From the NCBI GenBank assembly GCA_037447655.1, contig JBBHKE010003069.1, forward strand, positions 38,039 through 102,038: DNA of 64,000 bases, in the 5' to 3' direction. The translations under genes were made by a program, and so were the position numbers. The DNA is from Zygnema cylindricum (lineage: Eukaryota; Streptophyta; Zygnematophyceae; Zygnematales; Zygnemataceae). The first letter of the stretch is position 1, and each line of letters starts with the position of its first letter. Under the pieces are notes generated by a model. The model was not told where the DNA came from. It made no database searches and was given only the letters and a program-made list of their open reading frames with translations. Positions 12,901 to 23,199 of the stretch are shown piece by piece.

Positions 12901-14069
12901 ATGAGGAAGATGACGAACCAACTGTCACAGGTAGCCTCAACAGCGATACTGACGAGGAAGAAGATTATGCACTTCCAGGCAGCAAACGCAAAAACCAAAG
13001 GAACTTCTCTCCGGAAAAGTCGAGTAGAGTTCAAGGACACAAAAGCACATCTAACGCAGAGACAAGATCTGAACCTACAATTCCTGTTCCTAAAGCAACA
13101 ACTCAGGCAAAAGCTGTGGAAGTTCCGGATACGAGCCGATCTACTTTGCAATATTCGAGGAAGAGACGACAAGCTCCTCCAGAATCTCCGGTTGTACAAC
13201 ACTCTTCTCCTTCAGCTCATGAGGCTTCTCACAAAGAGGCATCGGGTAGTTTGTCAGAAAGGAGTCCTTCAGAGCCAGTTGGGAAGCGACAAAAGGGAGT
13301 GGAGCGTACAGAAACCATTAAAGGAAAAAGAAAAGGAAAGGAAATGTTCGAGTCGTCCCAGGTGGATGGTATGGAGGGGAGTGAGAAGCCAAGAGGGGAG
13401 GATAATGAATACGAGTCTGAAAGGGAGGTGAAAGGAGGAGATGGGGATATAATGGGAACTGAAGAGCTTTTTCATGGAACAGGTACAGCAACAGAGGAAC
13501 AACTACCGCGACCGCCAGCTCAGCGACCTGTTTCGAGTGATGACTCACATAGTGGGTCCGGAAGTATGTCAGATTCTGACGATTCCACCGAGGTACTTGC
13601 TCTGGCTTTTTTTCCTTGCGGGGATTGTCAATTTTTTTCGAACTTCAATTTTTTTTTGTTAGTTGAGATAGTTTGACAAACATGCAGCTGTTGTTTCTCA
13701 AAGTTCTGAAAATAGTATATTCTATAGTTATTATCGTTGATGTTTTTCAACTTTTCTCTGTGCTCTTTTGTTGGGTTGTTAATCTGACGGTTGCGATAAA
13801 AAGGTATGATTCTTACCTTTTGATTGGCGGTCTTTAAGCGGAAACCAGACTAGTGTGCTCAGAGAAAAGGTTGGTTCAAGTGTCGAAGAAAACATCTACA
13901 CTAATATGGTACAGTGTAATCATCTTAAAGCCGAACTTGGGCTTGCAGATTCCTATCAAGTAAAAATGGTGTTGAGCTTTTGGATGCGATCAATTTGATG
14001 GGCGGTTAATGAAATAAGTTCTCTTTTGTGTTGTCATTTGTATTGTAGTCTTGTCAGAAGGAACCGTAA
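468..14069 (+). CDS. SCC3: Cohesin subunit SCC3 (STAG/stromalin family), 24 exons placed, 5' partial, PWWP at N-terminus
   Basis: SCC3/STAG is the HEAT-repeat cohesin subunit that binds the SCC1 kleisin and DNA in the nucleus. Exons by eye: 468-544, 805-942, 1593-1758, 2000-2123, 2437-2546, 2910-3005, 3248-3411, 4093-4329, 4771-4915, 5382-5560, 5733-5884, 6556-6683, 7044-7217, 7767-7928, 8108-8308, 8514-8663, 8825-9025, 9206-9350, 10242-10348, 10607-10747, 11272-11540, 12048-12172, 12808-13592, 14049-14069. All junctions are GT-AG, every phase agrees, and the sum is 4197 nt (1398 residues plus stop). Landmarks: PWWP half at about residues 1-70; acidic then basic linker at 72-168; WVERYMEDP and [12 protein letters not shown] blocks near 190-215; [11 protein letters not shown] near 330; stromalin conserved domain at about 371-480 ([38 protein letters not shown]); ARLV-type block near 940; DEDPSAWRP near 1110; AT-hook RRGRPRKP near 1135, then an acidic, Ser-rich tail. 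Plant SCC3 is usually about 1100 residues. The last exon (six residues) is the least certain. Confidence 0.9.
2658..2909 (+). repeat. Three imperfect tandem copies of an intron 3' end with its splice acceptor
   Basis: Units ending in CAG at 2701, 2811 and 2909 share ATAACACCA-CTAAGAG and a final CCAATGCAG or TCAATGCAG. Only the last CAG precedes the coding exon at 2910. The period is about 110 then 98 bases. The two upstream copies keep acceptor-like ends followed by AC rather than coding sequence. Confidence 0.85.
10946..11154. mobile_element. Small TIR element (family A) in SCC3 intron 20
   Basis: The left end ACACCGTGAATCGCTAT and the right end GAAATTCACGGTGT are inverted copies. The same termini bound the longer elements at 18541, 37612, 42356 and 46312. 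No coding capacity; a MITE-like relic. Confidence 0.65.
12134..12316 (+). repeat. Duplicated exon end and splice donor, with a potential poison exon
   Basis: The last ~40 bases of the exon ending at 12172, with its donor and the first intron bases, recur at 12261-12315 (CTGAAGGAGAAATTGA, then AGGTGACAT and TCTTTTCC). A long T/C tract (12210-12248) and TAATAG precede the second copy, so 12262-12299 has both an acceptor-like and a donor-like end. Entered in phase 1 it meets TAA after six codons. Confidence 0.8.
12370..12570. mobile_element. Decayed family A relic in SCC3 intron 22
   Basis: The right end, CTCTAATAGTGATGGGTGTAC, resembles the family A terminus, and the interior has the family's typical AACACTAATT and TTAGCGTTAACAC words. 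No clean left terminus is visible, so the limits are rough. Confidence 0.35.
13722..13916. mobile_element. Short family A element in SCC3 intron 23
   Basis: The interior matches the element at 24611-24828: a shared TTTTCTCTGTG block, CTGACGGT-GCGAT, TTGATTGGCGGTCT, AGAAAAG and an ACACTAATATGGTACAGTGT-like right end. The left end near TAGTTATTATCG is eroded. Confidence 0.55.
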
Positions 14070-14577
14070 GCTGTTTTTTTTTTGTTTGTTTTGTTAACAT
14101 TTTCCTTTTGATGAAGTCTAAACGGAGCATTGTTTTTATCTGTTTGTCAGATTTCTCCCTCTGGAGCTTGACAAACATACGAGAAGGTTTAAACGTTCAA
14201 ACGTTTAATCGATGATGGTGTTTGGGGCATTAATGCTCTTCATGCTCACGGCAAAGTGTGGAGTTTAAGTATAAAGTCCAACTCTTATTAAAATATGGAG
14301 TAAATAATGTTCTTGATTGATGCTGCTGAAATGTTACTTTGTTCTATAACTTGTAAAACTGCTATAAATGTAATAATGTACTGTTTAATGATTGTTACCT
14401 TCTGGATTCCCAATTTTAGGTGGAAAATTTCCATGTATAACGTTGTCTTTGATAAATCACTTTTTCTATATTGCTATAGTATTGCCCCCTTAGTGGGTAG
14501 GGAATGTCATGAACTTCTAATTGCCTTAACAGCGTGTGCTTTTTATCATAATTAACGTTGAGATAATGTTTTTTATT
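14070..14577. other. 3' flank of SCC3, no gene seen
   Basis: AT-rich sequence following the proposed SCC3 stop. It probably holds the 3' UTR and polyadenylation region, but I see no single decisive signal. No coding exon, transposon terminus or RNA gene recognised. Confidence 0.5.
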
Positions 14578-14712
14578 AATAATTATTACTGTTAGTGTTT
14601 GTTATTGTTATTGTAATTGTAATAGTAATTATGATTGCGGTTGTGATTGTGATCGTGCTCGTGATCGTTATTGTTGTTATTGTTATTGTTATTGTTATGA
14701 TTATTTTTATAT
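14578..14712. repeat. Degenerate GTTATT/GTGATT microsatellite
   Basis: About 130 bases made almost only of TTATTG, TTGTAATTG and GTGATCGTG units, ending in a purer stretch of GTTATT repeats near 14670-14700. Confidence 0.8.
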
Positions 14713-16072
14713 GGATTGTGCATATTAGATACACTTGTTTGGAGCCCACTCCCATCGATAAGGATGTTTGTTGAGATATTTGCGTTTAATTGGATTTGTA
14801 AGCTGTGAAACTTCCACATATTCCAATACATTTGATGAAGCAAAGGGTAGTTCAAGTCATACGATTAGAGTGCGAAGACATTGTAAATGCTATTAATTTT
14901 TTTTTGTACCTTATTATGCGTACTATACTTGAATTTTCTGTGAAGTATGTATTGTATGGGGTTACAACAATTTTTTGCAACATTAAACCTATGATTCTGA
15001 TACAATTGGTGAAGTAAGCATAGTTCAAGTGTTTAAATGAATGGAACCGTATCATATGGTAGCATACGCAAATTATGGCCTATGGTACAATGTCCATTGC
15101 TATTAAAGAAATATAATCAAAAATTGCATTAAGAAAGAGAGATGGTAAACCACTTGAGTACATGGGAACCAAAAGAAAAGTGGATGACAAAAGTAAAACC
15201 GAAAAACTAAATGCGGACGGAAGCAAGCAAAACGGAAAAACAAAGAGAAAGAAATTAACATTGGGAAGTACCTAAAACAAAGACACCCAAAGAAGCAACA
15301 GTCACTAAATCAAGGACAAAATAATGTGCGTAAACCAACATTATTGAGCCAAATCTCAACATGACTAAAGATTTATGTAAAGCAACCTTATCAGTCCCCC
15401 AGGCTCGAGGGAGCACTCTAAGGGAGTTCCCAAACATGCGGACGATCTTTACCGCAGTAGCCGATCGGAGGGTAGAAGTTGCACTCGTTGTTAAGTCACA
15501 AATAAAAGATGACGATAAAAAAGGAAAGATGACGATAAAGAAGTAAGGACCGAATCAAGAAGGATGCTGGGGCCTTGTCTCTTGAAAGAGCGCCCACCAC
15601 AATTACGGAGAAACTCGTCCAAAGCAACACCCAAACAACTAAATATCTCGACCACCATCGGAATAAAGTGATATGTAGTATCTTAATGTGCACAATCACG
15701 CTCCTTCTTAGCCGAGTTGCTGGCAACCACTCCAACATGTCGAGCCGATGACTACAACCACAAAGAAACGGTTACGTTCTTATCCCAAACACGATTTAGA
15801 GTTGACGTCCTCCAAATAAACCACGATGCAAAACGTAATTTAGCTTATGTAGTCAATTCTAAAACAGTAAATCGTTAATAATCCACTAACTCTAATAGCG
15901 ATGGGCGGTGATACTGTCTTGTATATGTATGGTACAGGGTTTTCTGATGTGTAAACCTTATAAAGCGTTTCCGTTCGTTTTACCATAGAATAAAAGTGTT
16001 GAAATTGTTCTAATACCTTATCGTACTTCACGTTTGTCAAAACGAATATTTATTTTGTATTTTATTATAAGT
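14713..16072. other. Intergenic, no gene; old transposon end near 15900
   Basis: AT-rich intergenic DNA. The stretch 15130-15550 is A-rich and contains a short direct repeat (AAAGATGACGATAAA, twice near 15505-15542). AACTCTAATAGCGATGGGCGGTG at 15890-15912 is a lone family A right terminus. No coding region recognised. Confidence 0.5.
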
Positions 16073-16955
16073 ACACCGCCCGTCGTTATTAGAGTTAAAC
16101 ATTTTTCGGGCAGTCAAAAGCGTTTAACAAGCAAGCACTCAAAAGGTAATGCCGTACTAAGAGCGTTGTTCCATTAGGCATTCTCAGTAAACGTCAAAAT
16201 TCGTTTACTGAAGCTATCGTTCCATTGTGTCGGGTCAGTAACCGACATTGGTTTTGCGTGGCGCACTCTGATTTGTCCACGTAATAGATTAATACGATTT
16301 TGGTAATCTTCAAAGAATCTCCGACAGCAAGCTGTGACCACATATTTGTACCAGCGAAGGTAAAAAGTGACTCGTACGACGTATTGAATAAAATCTGTAC
16401 GGGCGGGCGAAATTTAAGATTTGTAAAAGCGTACGAAAAATGTCAGAATGGTTAGTGGATGGCAACAGAAGTGTGAAACAATATCCTCCGTCAAATATTT
16501 TCTTGCGGCTTCCGGTGGCCTCGCATCCTCCCTGGCGGAAGGCACATGTCATATGCTACGTGTACCCACCTGGTCGCGCAGTCGTCGTGGATATTTGTTC
16601 ACTTTTCCACGAGGCACGATGCTATTCGTTCAGGCGCTAAAAATTGACCTACTCCATGTCACTTGTTCCGAACTGAAAGTGTCAGACGATCCGATTATGC
16701 ATCTGACGGTCCACGTTTACGCCCATAAACGTGGAGAATCAAATCGCTCATTCAGTAGGCTTGTTTTTCTGACATTATATTTTTGTTGGTACGGCACTCT
16801 ACGAAACAGTACGGCTTTCAGTGAACAACGGCATTTTTTCCCCAATGGAACCTTACCCTAAGTCTTACCTTTCATGACGTCATTATTGAAAATCAGAGAA
16901 ATATGTGAAAAATAGCTTTGACTGCCCGAAAATTAACTCTAGTGTCGCATCGTTT
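16073..16955. mobile_element. Family A TIR element split by a nested family B element
   Basis: The left end (ACACCGCCCGTCGTTATTAG, then GAGTTAAAC, TTTTCGGGCAGTCAAAAGC) is inverted at the right end (GCTTTGACTGCCCGAAAA, TTAACTCTAGTGTCGCATCG). The outermost bases on the right have decayed. Nearly all the interior is the inserted element at 16157-16862. Confidence 0.65.
16157..16862. mobile_element. Family B TIR element (copy 1), nested
   Basis: The ends are CTAAGAGCGTTGTTCCATTAG and CCAATGGAACCTTACCCTAAG, degenerate inverted copies of the family B terminus CTTAGGGTGAAGTTCCATYA. After each left end comes a TCAGTAAAC block found also in the copy at 20588. Interior open frames are short and unlike any protein I recognise; non-autonomous. 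Confidence 0.6.
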
Positions 16956-17040
16956 TAACTCATAGTTGTCCCGTGCGCATAATACGCACGAAACGAAGGA
17001 GCGAATACTACGCACGATACGCATTTAACGATGAAAAAAA

Positions 17041-17720
17041 TGTTATAAAATGCGTACTTGACTATGTAACCGTACATTTTCGTACATTTGCGTACTATTT
17101 TCGTACATTTCAGTACTTTTAGGGGGTATGAGGAGTTTTAGGGTAAATTCTCGTGCGTTCTCAAATATTTATGTTAAACAGCCAACTATTATTCGTACAT
17201 TTACGTACAGTGTCCGTATTTTTTCGTACTTTTGACGGTTATTATTTTGAGATTTTTAAGGTACATTTTCGTACTTTTTCGTATATTTCAGTTATACGGA
17301 CTTGCATTTTTCGTACAACTACGTACGGCATCCGTATATTTCAGTACTTTTAGTGTTTGTGATGGGGGGATTTTATGGTGTTTAGGGTACTTCCCGTGCA
17401 TTTCGTACATTCCGGTAAATTACAGTACAGCTGCCTTACATTATCCGTACTCTTAGGTTTTTTAGGGTACACATGTCGTACAACTACGTACATTTCCGTA
17501 TGTTTTTCGTACGTTTTTAGGATTTTTTAAGGATTTTTTAGGGTTAAGGGGACGGCTTCCGTACGTTTTCAAACATCGTACAGCGAAAACTAACGAACGG
17601 TATGAAAGTAACGAATAATACGTAGTTTTCGGAAAAAAGTCGAAATCCGTACGAATAGGACAACTATGTTTTAACTCCATATTCGAAACGTACGTATCGT
17701 ACCAAGTAACGTATATAACA
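17041..17720. repeat. CGTAC-rich degenerate repeat array
   Basis: I count about 16 CGTAC in 17041-17520 on this strand alone, mostly as CGTACATTT or TTTCGTAC, spaced roughly 12-40 bases apart. From about 17550 GTACG in the other sense continues at lower density. There is no fixed unit length, so it is a motif cluster rather than a tandem satellite. Clusters like this are known as subterminal transposase-binding regions of hAT and CACTA elements; that role here is inferred. Confidence 0.7.
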
Positions 17721-18540
17721 AGAATCGTATGAAATACTAAAATATGGACGGGTTTCAATACAATCAAGATCTTTGCACGAACAAATCAGAAGCCAAATTT
17801 CAAATTTGGCCGTTGGTCTTGTTCAGTTGTACTTTCGGTACATATCAATTTTTCTTATTGCCGTACAGTCAATTTACATCGCACGATCTCCGGTAAGGAA
17901 ACGAAAGTCATAAAAAATTCACAGGGAAAAAAAAACAAAAAACAAAATAAAAGAACAAAAAGTTACCGGTCGGCGACAGCGCAGGAGTTACCGGCCGTCG
18001 GTCTTCAACATTGACACTCACCTTATTAGGTGGTAATGTTTGAAATATTTTTATTGTTAATTATTTCGTGTACACAATTCAAAAATTTCTGAACATCCCG
18101 AGAGTGGACGCCTAGAAATACACACGTGGCCGCGTCTAATTTGTTGGAAAAAGTTTTAGCGGGAATTTAGGGTTTCTTTTCCATTTAACGGATCGCCCTC
18201 GATTTAATTTCGGGAAACCCTAGCTCCGTCAGATCTTTAGATTGCTGACGAACGCAATCTTAGGTCCGTCTTAGCGTCCTTCCCTGGACGGGCGTGTCTT
18301 TCCGTCAGTCAACAAAGGCGGATTTTTGCCGTCTCCGTTAACTTTTCTAAAAGAGGACCCTCGCCTCGCAGGTGCATACCCGTACATATTACACTCTATT
18401 TAAGGTACGAGCGTATTATTTATGGAGGTTTCACCGACAATTGTTTAGAGTCAACGTTTACAAATGTGTTTAAGATAGATGGTGACGTCGGCGCCAAAAG
18501 TGCGCAAAACGTTTTGACGGCCGTCTGTTTGTTACACATC
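17721..18540. other. Intergenic, nothing recognised
   Basis: Mixed sequence with scattered GTACG words and a short purine/A run near 17925-17955. No coding exon, terminal repeat or RNA gene found. Confidence 0.5.
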
Positions 18541-19080
18541 ACACCGCGCATCGTTATTAGTGTCAAAGTTTAAATAGCGTGGAAGTAAATATACCGTCAT
18601 TGACGCTAATTAAGATTTTTTTTTTTTTTTTTAAAAGGTGTATTCTAATTTCGGCGTTTATGCTAATTTGGGAACAGCAAAAATGGAATATTCGTTTTAC
18701 GATTATATACATTAATATATGTATCCGTACAAAATATTAAAAGTCGTACGCCGTCGTGAAATTTAAATATCCGTACATGTAAGACTAATTTACGTGTCAG
18801 AACAATCCCGTTTTTTTAGCGCACGATCCTATGCGTGCGCATCTGATTTAACTCATTTTTTGTAAAATTTTCACTTGAAAAGGTACATTTGTGTACGGTC
18901 TGACATCGACCGTACATCACACTATTTAGATATTATTGTAATTCGTCCTTTACGCTATTTTGTACCGTACCTTAATTAACGTCAAGGAAAAATTAAAATC
19001 ATGTATCCTATTTGAGGAAAAAAATCAAAATTTTAAGAACCCAAATTAGTGTCGTTGACACTAATAACGATGCGCGGTGT
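18541..19080. mobile_element. Family A TIR element, 540 bp
   Basis: ACACCGCGCATCGTTATTAG followed by TGTCAA at the left is matched by the exact inverse at the right (TTGACACTAATAACGATGCG then CGGTGT). The interior is AT-rich with no protein coding. It closely resembles 46312-46865 throughout (shared GTACGGTCTGACATCGACCG block and an internal ATTATATACATTA). Confidence 0.85.
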
Positions 19081-20587
19081 AGTTTGGCGGATGACGTGAC
19101 GCACTGCTGGGGTCTCAACGACGAAAACCAGAGCCATAAACGACAAAAACTTGTTTAACTTAGCTTACGTTTTAAGTCTAATGTTTTCTCCACATGTGTG
19201 ATAGCCCTAAGCGACAAATTAAGGGCTGGAAATGATTAGATTCGTACGGAATTCCAGCATTGCTTGTTCACTTGGAAGCCGAGAAAAAAACAAAATAGGG
19301 AAATGCCTCGCTCTCTCCCAAATCTGATTGTTGCCCCAAAACTGTCAGAAGTCAGTACGGTCCAGCGGGGTACAGACGATTCGACGGCCATGACACGTCA
19401 TCAGGATGTGTACGGCGGATGGAAGTGAATCAATTCCGCTGGAATTCTGATTTCCCGCCTGTAAGGATAAGCACGGGCTGGGCCCATTGGGCCAATTTGC
19501 GCGTCACAAAGATTGTACTTAAAACGACCCCATTGGTGGGGCCACTGCAAGAAGCGGGTAGATACGACAGCCGTTCATAAATTGCCATGTGGCAATTACA
19601 ACCGAAACCGATAAAATCTACCGGAAGTACCAAAATATGTGTAAATTCATTGAATTGGTTTCTTGACGCCTGTATCGTGCGTCTAAAATTTAACTTCTGG
19701 CGAATCATTTTCCTGTTTTCCCACGGCTGTCGCAATCATTGAGCTTTTTCCGGGTCTATTTTAGTATTTTTTGCTGTTCATCGCATTTTTGCTGTACAAC
19801 CCCTTTGGACCGAAAAGTGCCCTGATGGACTCAAACCCTAAACCTTAAGGTCTGTAGGGCCCCCAAAAGTGGTCATTTCAAGGCCGTTCGCAATGATTGC
19901 GTGATTTTTAACCGTGCAGATCAGCGTCCGCTATAATCGTACGGCCCACAACCACCCAATCATTGAAAAAGGCCTTGAAATAACCACTTTTCGCCTCTTT
20001 TTGCCACCTGGCGGAGCTGTGAGGCCTAGGAGCCCTCGGATGCCTCCCCTGAAGCACATCGGAGAAGTATCGGACGACTGATATCGAATTGGGGAAATTT
20101 CCGCCACGAAAGCTCGCTTTTAGAGCACGGAGGTTCCATAGTAGGCTCCATGGGATGACGGGGACCACGCTTCCATCCACTCACATCTCGCCACGTGGCC
20201 TAAAGCAATAAAACGAGGAAAAATGAGTTTTCTTGGAGCAACTCCCGGGTCAGGACGAGTCATTTACTTTTAGCGACGCCGAAAAAGGTGTCTATAAAGT
20301 TTCACGGGCAGTATTCGTGAATCTTGTATTTGTATTTGAATTCTACACGTGTCACAAGCCTACACATTATTTGGCGGACCAATCACAATCATTGAGCTGT
20401 CGCAACTTCTATTTTTGCGAACCATCGCATTTCTGTATACGACCCGCCAAAAGTGCCTGGGGTTTATGGCGCTAAGCACATTTAGCCAATAGCCCAATAG
20501 GCTGTCTCCGATAGTAAGCTCAACTAACTGCAGACGGCTGTAAAGTGTAAACGGCCGCAACTTGATGGTTACAGCCTTTCCGCCTAG
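19081..20587. other. Intergenic with a diverged internal duplication
   Basis: No recognised gene. Segments 19728-19830 and 20378-20475 look like old copies of each other (CAATCATTGAGCT, then CATCGCATTT-TGTA, then AAAAGTGCC). Open frames of about 100 codons (19430-19735 and 19908-20180, minus) have no motif I know and were not called. Confidence 0.4.
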
Positions 20588-21302
20588 CCTCAGGCCTGTT
20601 CTTCATTAGGCGGTCCCAGTAAACATGCTTATACGTCAATTTTTCATGTTTACTGGCACGGCCTTCCATTATGTCGTGCCAGTAGACATCGTTTCTCAAT
20701 TATGATTGGCGCCACGTAGGCTAATTTTCAGATTCTTAAAATCTATAAATATTCTTCAAGCTGAAAATCTGTACGTAATATTTGTACGGGTGGAGGTAGT
20801 TAATGATTCGTACGAAAATTTTGCGACCAGATTTTAATTTTGAAATTGAAAATCAAAATTTCGAAACGGAATGTCAAAAAGGCGCCGCAAACTTTTAAGG
20901 TCAGCGGATGTCAGAAGGAGCGTGCGAAGATATTTCGGTCGACCTTCATACACCGTGGCGGAAGTCACAGGGCATGTTCGACGTGTTCGATTCTCATTGC
21001 CTGTTCGTGGTGGGGTTTTTTTTTTACTTTTCACGTGTACCAACGGTACGCGACCAGTCTGAAGAAACTCTCCTCGCCGAGGAGAGTCTCTTCAAACTGG
21101 ACGATGTGCGCGATTGATTCGCGAATCTAAAAAAGTGAAAAATCCAACGGTCTACACTTACGCCTATAATACTGGAGCCATCCAGTAGACATGTTTCGTC
21201 ATGTTTCGTCTGACAAAAAAAAAAGATGAGTGCGAATCTGTACGAAATCGTACGGCATCCAATAAACAACCCCACTTTTCCTCTAATGGAAGTTCACCCT
21301 CA
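20588..21302. mobile_element. Family B TIR element (copy 2)
   Basis: The left part TTCATTAGGCGGTCCCAGTA and the right end TAATGGAAGTTCACCCTCAG match the B termini. It shares interior blocks with 47648-49198 (ATCTGTACG-GGAGGTA, CAAAAAGGCG-CGCAAACTTT). Near 21060-21080 a local palindrome, CTCTCCTCGCCGAGGAGAG, can form a hairpin. Confidence 0.6.
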
Positions 21303-21306
21303 GTAG

Positions 21307-21725
21307 TAGTGTTGGGTATCGGGTAGTTTCATATCGCGATAATTTCGATATTCGATATATCGAATATCGATCGAGCAGATTCCTCGATATATCGTACCGG
21401 GACCAACATAAATTATCGCGATATATATCGCAAAAATTGCATATCCGTACAGTCAGAGTACGGAAAACCGTACGAAAAGAGTATGGAGAATCGTACGAAA
21501 AATCGTACGGATATTTTGCACCCCCCCCCCCCCCCCCACTAAGCGCGGGGGGGGGGGGGGGGGGGTTTGAAAAAAAATTGTAAAATTTTCATTTTCGATA
21601 TATCGTCGATACGATATATCGCGATAAATTGAAATTCGATATATCGAAGCGATATATCGAATATAGGGTAAATGAAATTCGATATATATCGAATATCGGC
21701 AATGGGTCCTCGAAACCCAACACTA
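21307..21725. mobile_element. hAT-like element C1 with exact 8-bp target duplication
   Basis: The termini TAGTGTTGGGTATCGGGTA and CCCAACACTA are inverted, and the element is flanked on both sides by CTCAGTAG. The 8-bp duplication and the TAGTGTTG-type end indicate the hAT superfamily. The interior is packed with GATATATCG palindromes and a C-run/G-run hairpin; no transposase. Confidence 0.88.
21521..21565. repeat. Poly-C / poly-G hairpin inside hAT-like element C1
   Basis: A run of 17 C, a nine-base spacer (ACTAAGCGC) and a run of 19 G. It could form a long GC hairpin, a G-quadruplex or an i-motif. Exact run lengths may be unreliable in assembly. Confidence 0.85.
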
Positions 21726-21886
21726 CTCAGTAGACCTCACCATTTCGCGTCAGTTAGGAGTTTAGCCGGTCGCGAACAATTACAACATTTAATGTTTAAA
21801 AATTTGCAATGACTCTAATTGGCGCGTACCTGCCGAGGTGTCGTTACCTCTCATGCGATTCGTCCGTACCATCGAACCATCTAGAC

Positions 21887-22115
21887 CATAGTTCAAAAGT
21901 AGGTGAAAGTAGGCCCATACAATATGCCTATTGTATGCAAAACATACAATATGACCTTAAGACCCATATTGTATTCGGATCTATTCGGACCAATTAAAAC
22001 ATTCGGACCAAAAATTGGACCAATTATAACATTGGGACCAAAAAAAATTATTTACACCGTCAGATTCAAATTTCAAACAAAAAATCCTCTCAAAAAGTGT
22101 AAAATACATATTTCG
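21887..22115. mobile_element. Truncated family E (hAT-like MITE) end
   Basis: It starts with the E terminus CATAGTTCAAAAGTAGGTG and the E subterminal block of ATACAATATG/CATATTGTAT words. The other terminus is missing; element C2 interrupts it at 22116 and no E end is found beyond. Confidence 0.7.
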
Positions 22116-23199
22116 TAGTGTTGTGTATCAGTAAAAACATTATCGCGATAACATCGCTACCAATATTTATCGGTTATCGAACAATTAGAGGTCTCGATAT
22201 ATCTGTACTTTCTGTCCAGTAAACTAAACGGCAAATTTACGGGAAATGTACGGACTTTTACGAAAAGATACGTTGCACTTTGTAGTACTTTCTGGCCGGT
22301 TAACTAAACATAAATTTTACGGGAACGCACGACATTGTACCGACAAACCATAATTCAAAAGTAGGTGTTTTTATGGTAGGCCTTTGGTCAGCGCCTGTAT
22401 CGTAAGTTGTGTTATGGGCTTTTCATGTGATTTTCTTAGATCGCTACTTTTATCAACGACCGTCCGATCGTCCGAATCTGACGGTGTAAATAAATATTTT
22501 TTGTCCGAATGTTTTAATTGGTCCGAATAGGTCTGAATACAATATGGGTCTTAAAGTCATATTGTATGTTTTGAATACAATAGGCATATTGTATGGGCCA
22601 ACTTTCACCTACTTTTGAACTATGCGACAAACTGATAATCATGGAACGGAAAAAGGACGGCAGACACAAAGTACTACGGACACAAAAAAACATCCTTGGC
22701 GCCGCCGAAATCGAACGGACGACTTTCAATGAGAAAATACGAGCGGACGGCCAGCGTGAGCGACGGCATCCCGGAACGGCTCTTTTGGCGGCTTATGCCA
22801 AAAAGGCCTACGGATTGACACGTGGTAGGCTGCCATTGGATCGTAAGGAAGAAATGGACAAAGCCATGGCGCCAAATGTGAAAGGTACATCGTTTTAACT
22901 AGAGTCGTACTAAAGTAATAAATATCCTCTGTCGGCTACTGTACTTTCGGCTTGTACAAATGATATGATTGGTAGGCACCTCAATAGATAGGGGTTGTGA
23001 GTAGGGCGCGTCGGGGGAATAACACGTACAGTTGAGTGAATTGGCCGTACATTTATCTGTACGGTCCGTATCGCCGATAATAACTGATAAATATCGGTTT
23101 TTTATCAACGATAACATTGATAACAACATATCGATTATCGCCTAACCAAAAAAAAGGCCCATATCGATTATTACAAATCCTTACCATTACACAACACTA
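22116..23199. mobile_element. hAT-like element C2 carrying a nested family E MITE
   Basis: The ends TAGTGTTGTGTATCAGTAA and ATTACACAACACTA are inverted. The flanks ATATTTCG and ATATTTTG are an 8-bp target duplication with one change. Without the nested 276-bp element and its duplication it is about 800 bp and matches the 47804-48624 copy in the reverse sense. It includes an open stretch of about 100 codons at 22593-22898, also visible in that copy, with no recognised domain. Confidence 0.85.
22349..22624. mobile_element. Family E hAT-like MITE, exact 8-bp target duplication
   Basis: CATAATTCAAAAGTAGGTG at the left and CACCTACTTTTGAACTATG at the right, flanked by CGACAAAC on both sides. It lies inside C2, so it inserted later. 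No coding capacity. Confidence 0.9.

Noticed and set aside
1994-13676. Many open frames on the minus strand opposite SCC3 exons
   Set aside because: They are shadows of coding exons; none has its own splice or protein signature.
17041-17720. CRISPR-like or satellite array
   Set aside because: Spacing is irregular, there is no constant repeat or unique spacer, and the context is eukaryotic.
19430-20180. Two minus-strand frames of about 100 codons as genes
   Set aside because: No domain, no codon bias, no promoter or splice context, and they overlap a diverged duplication.
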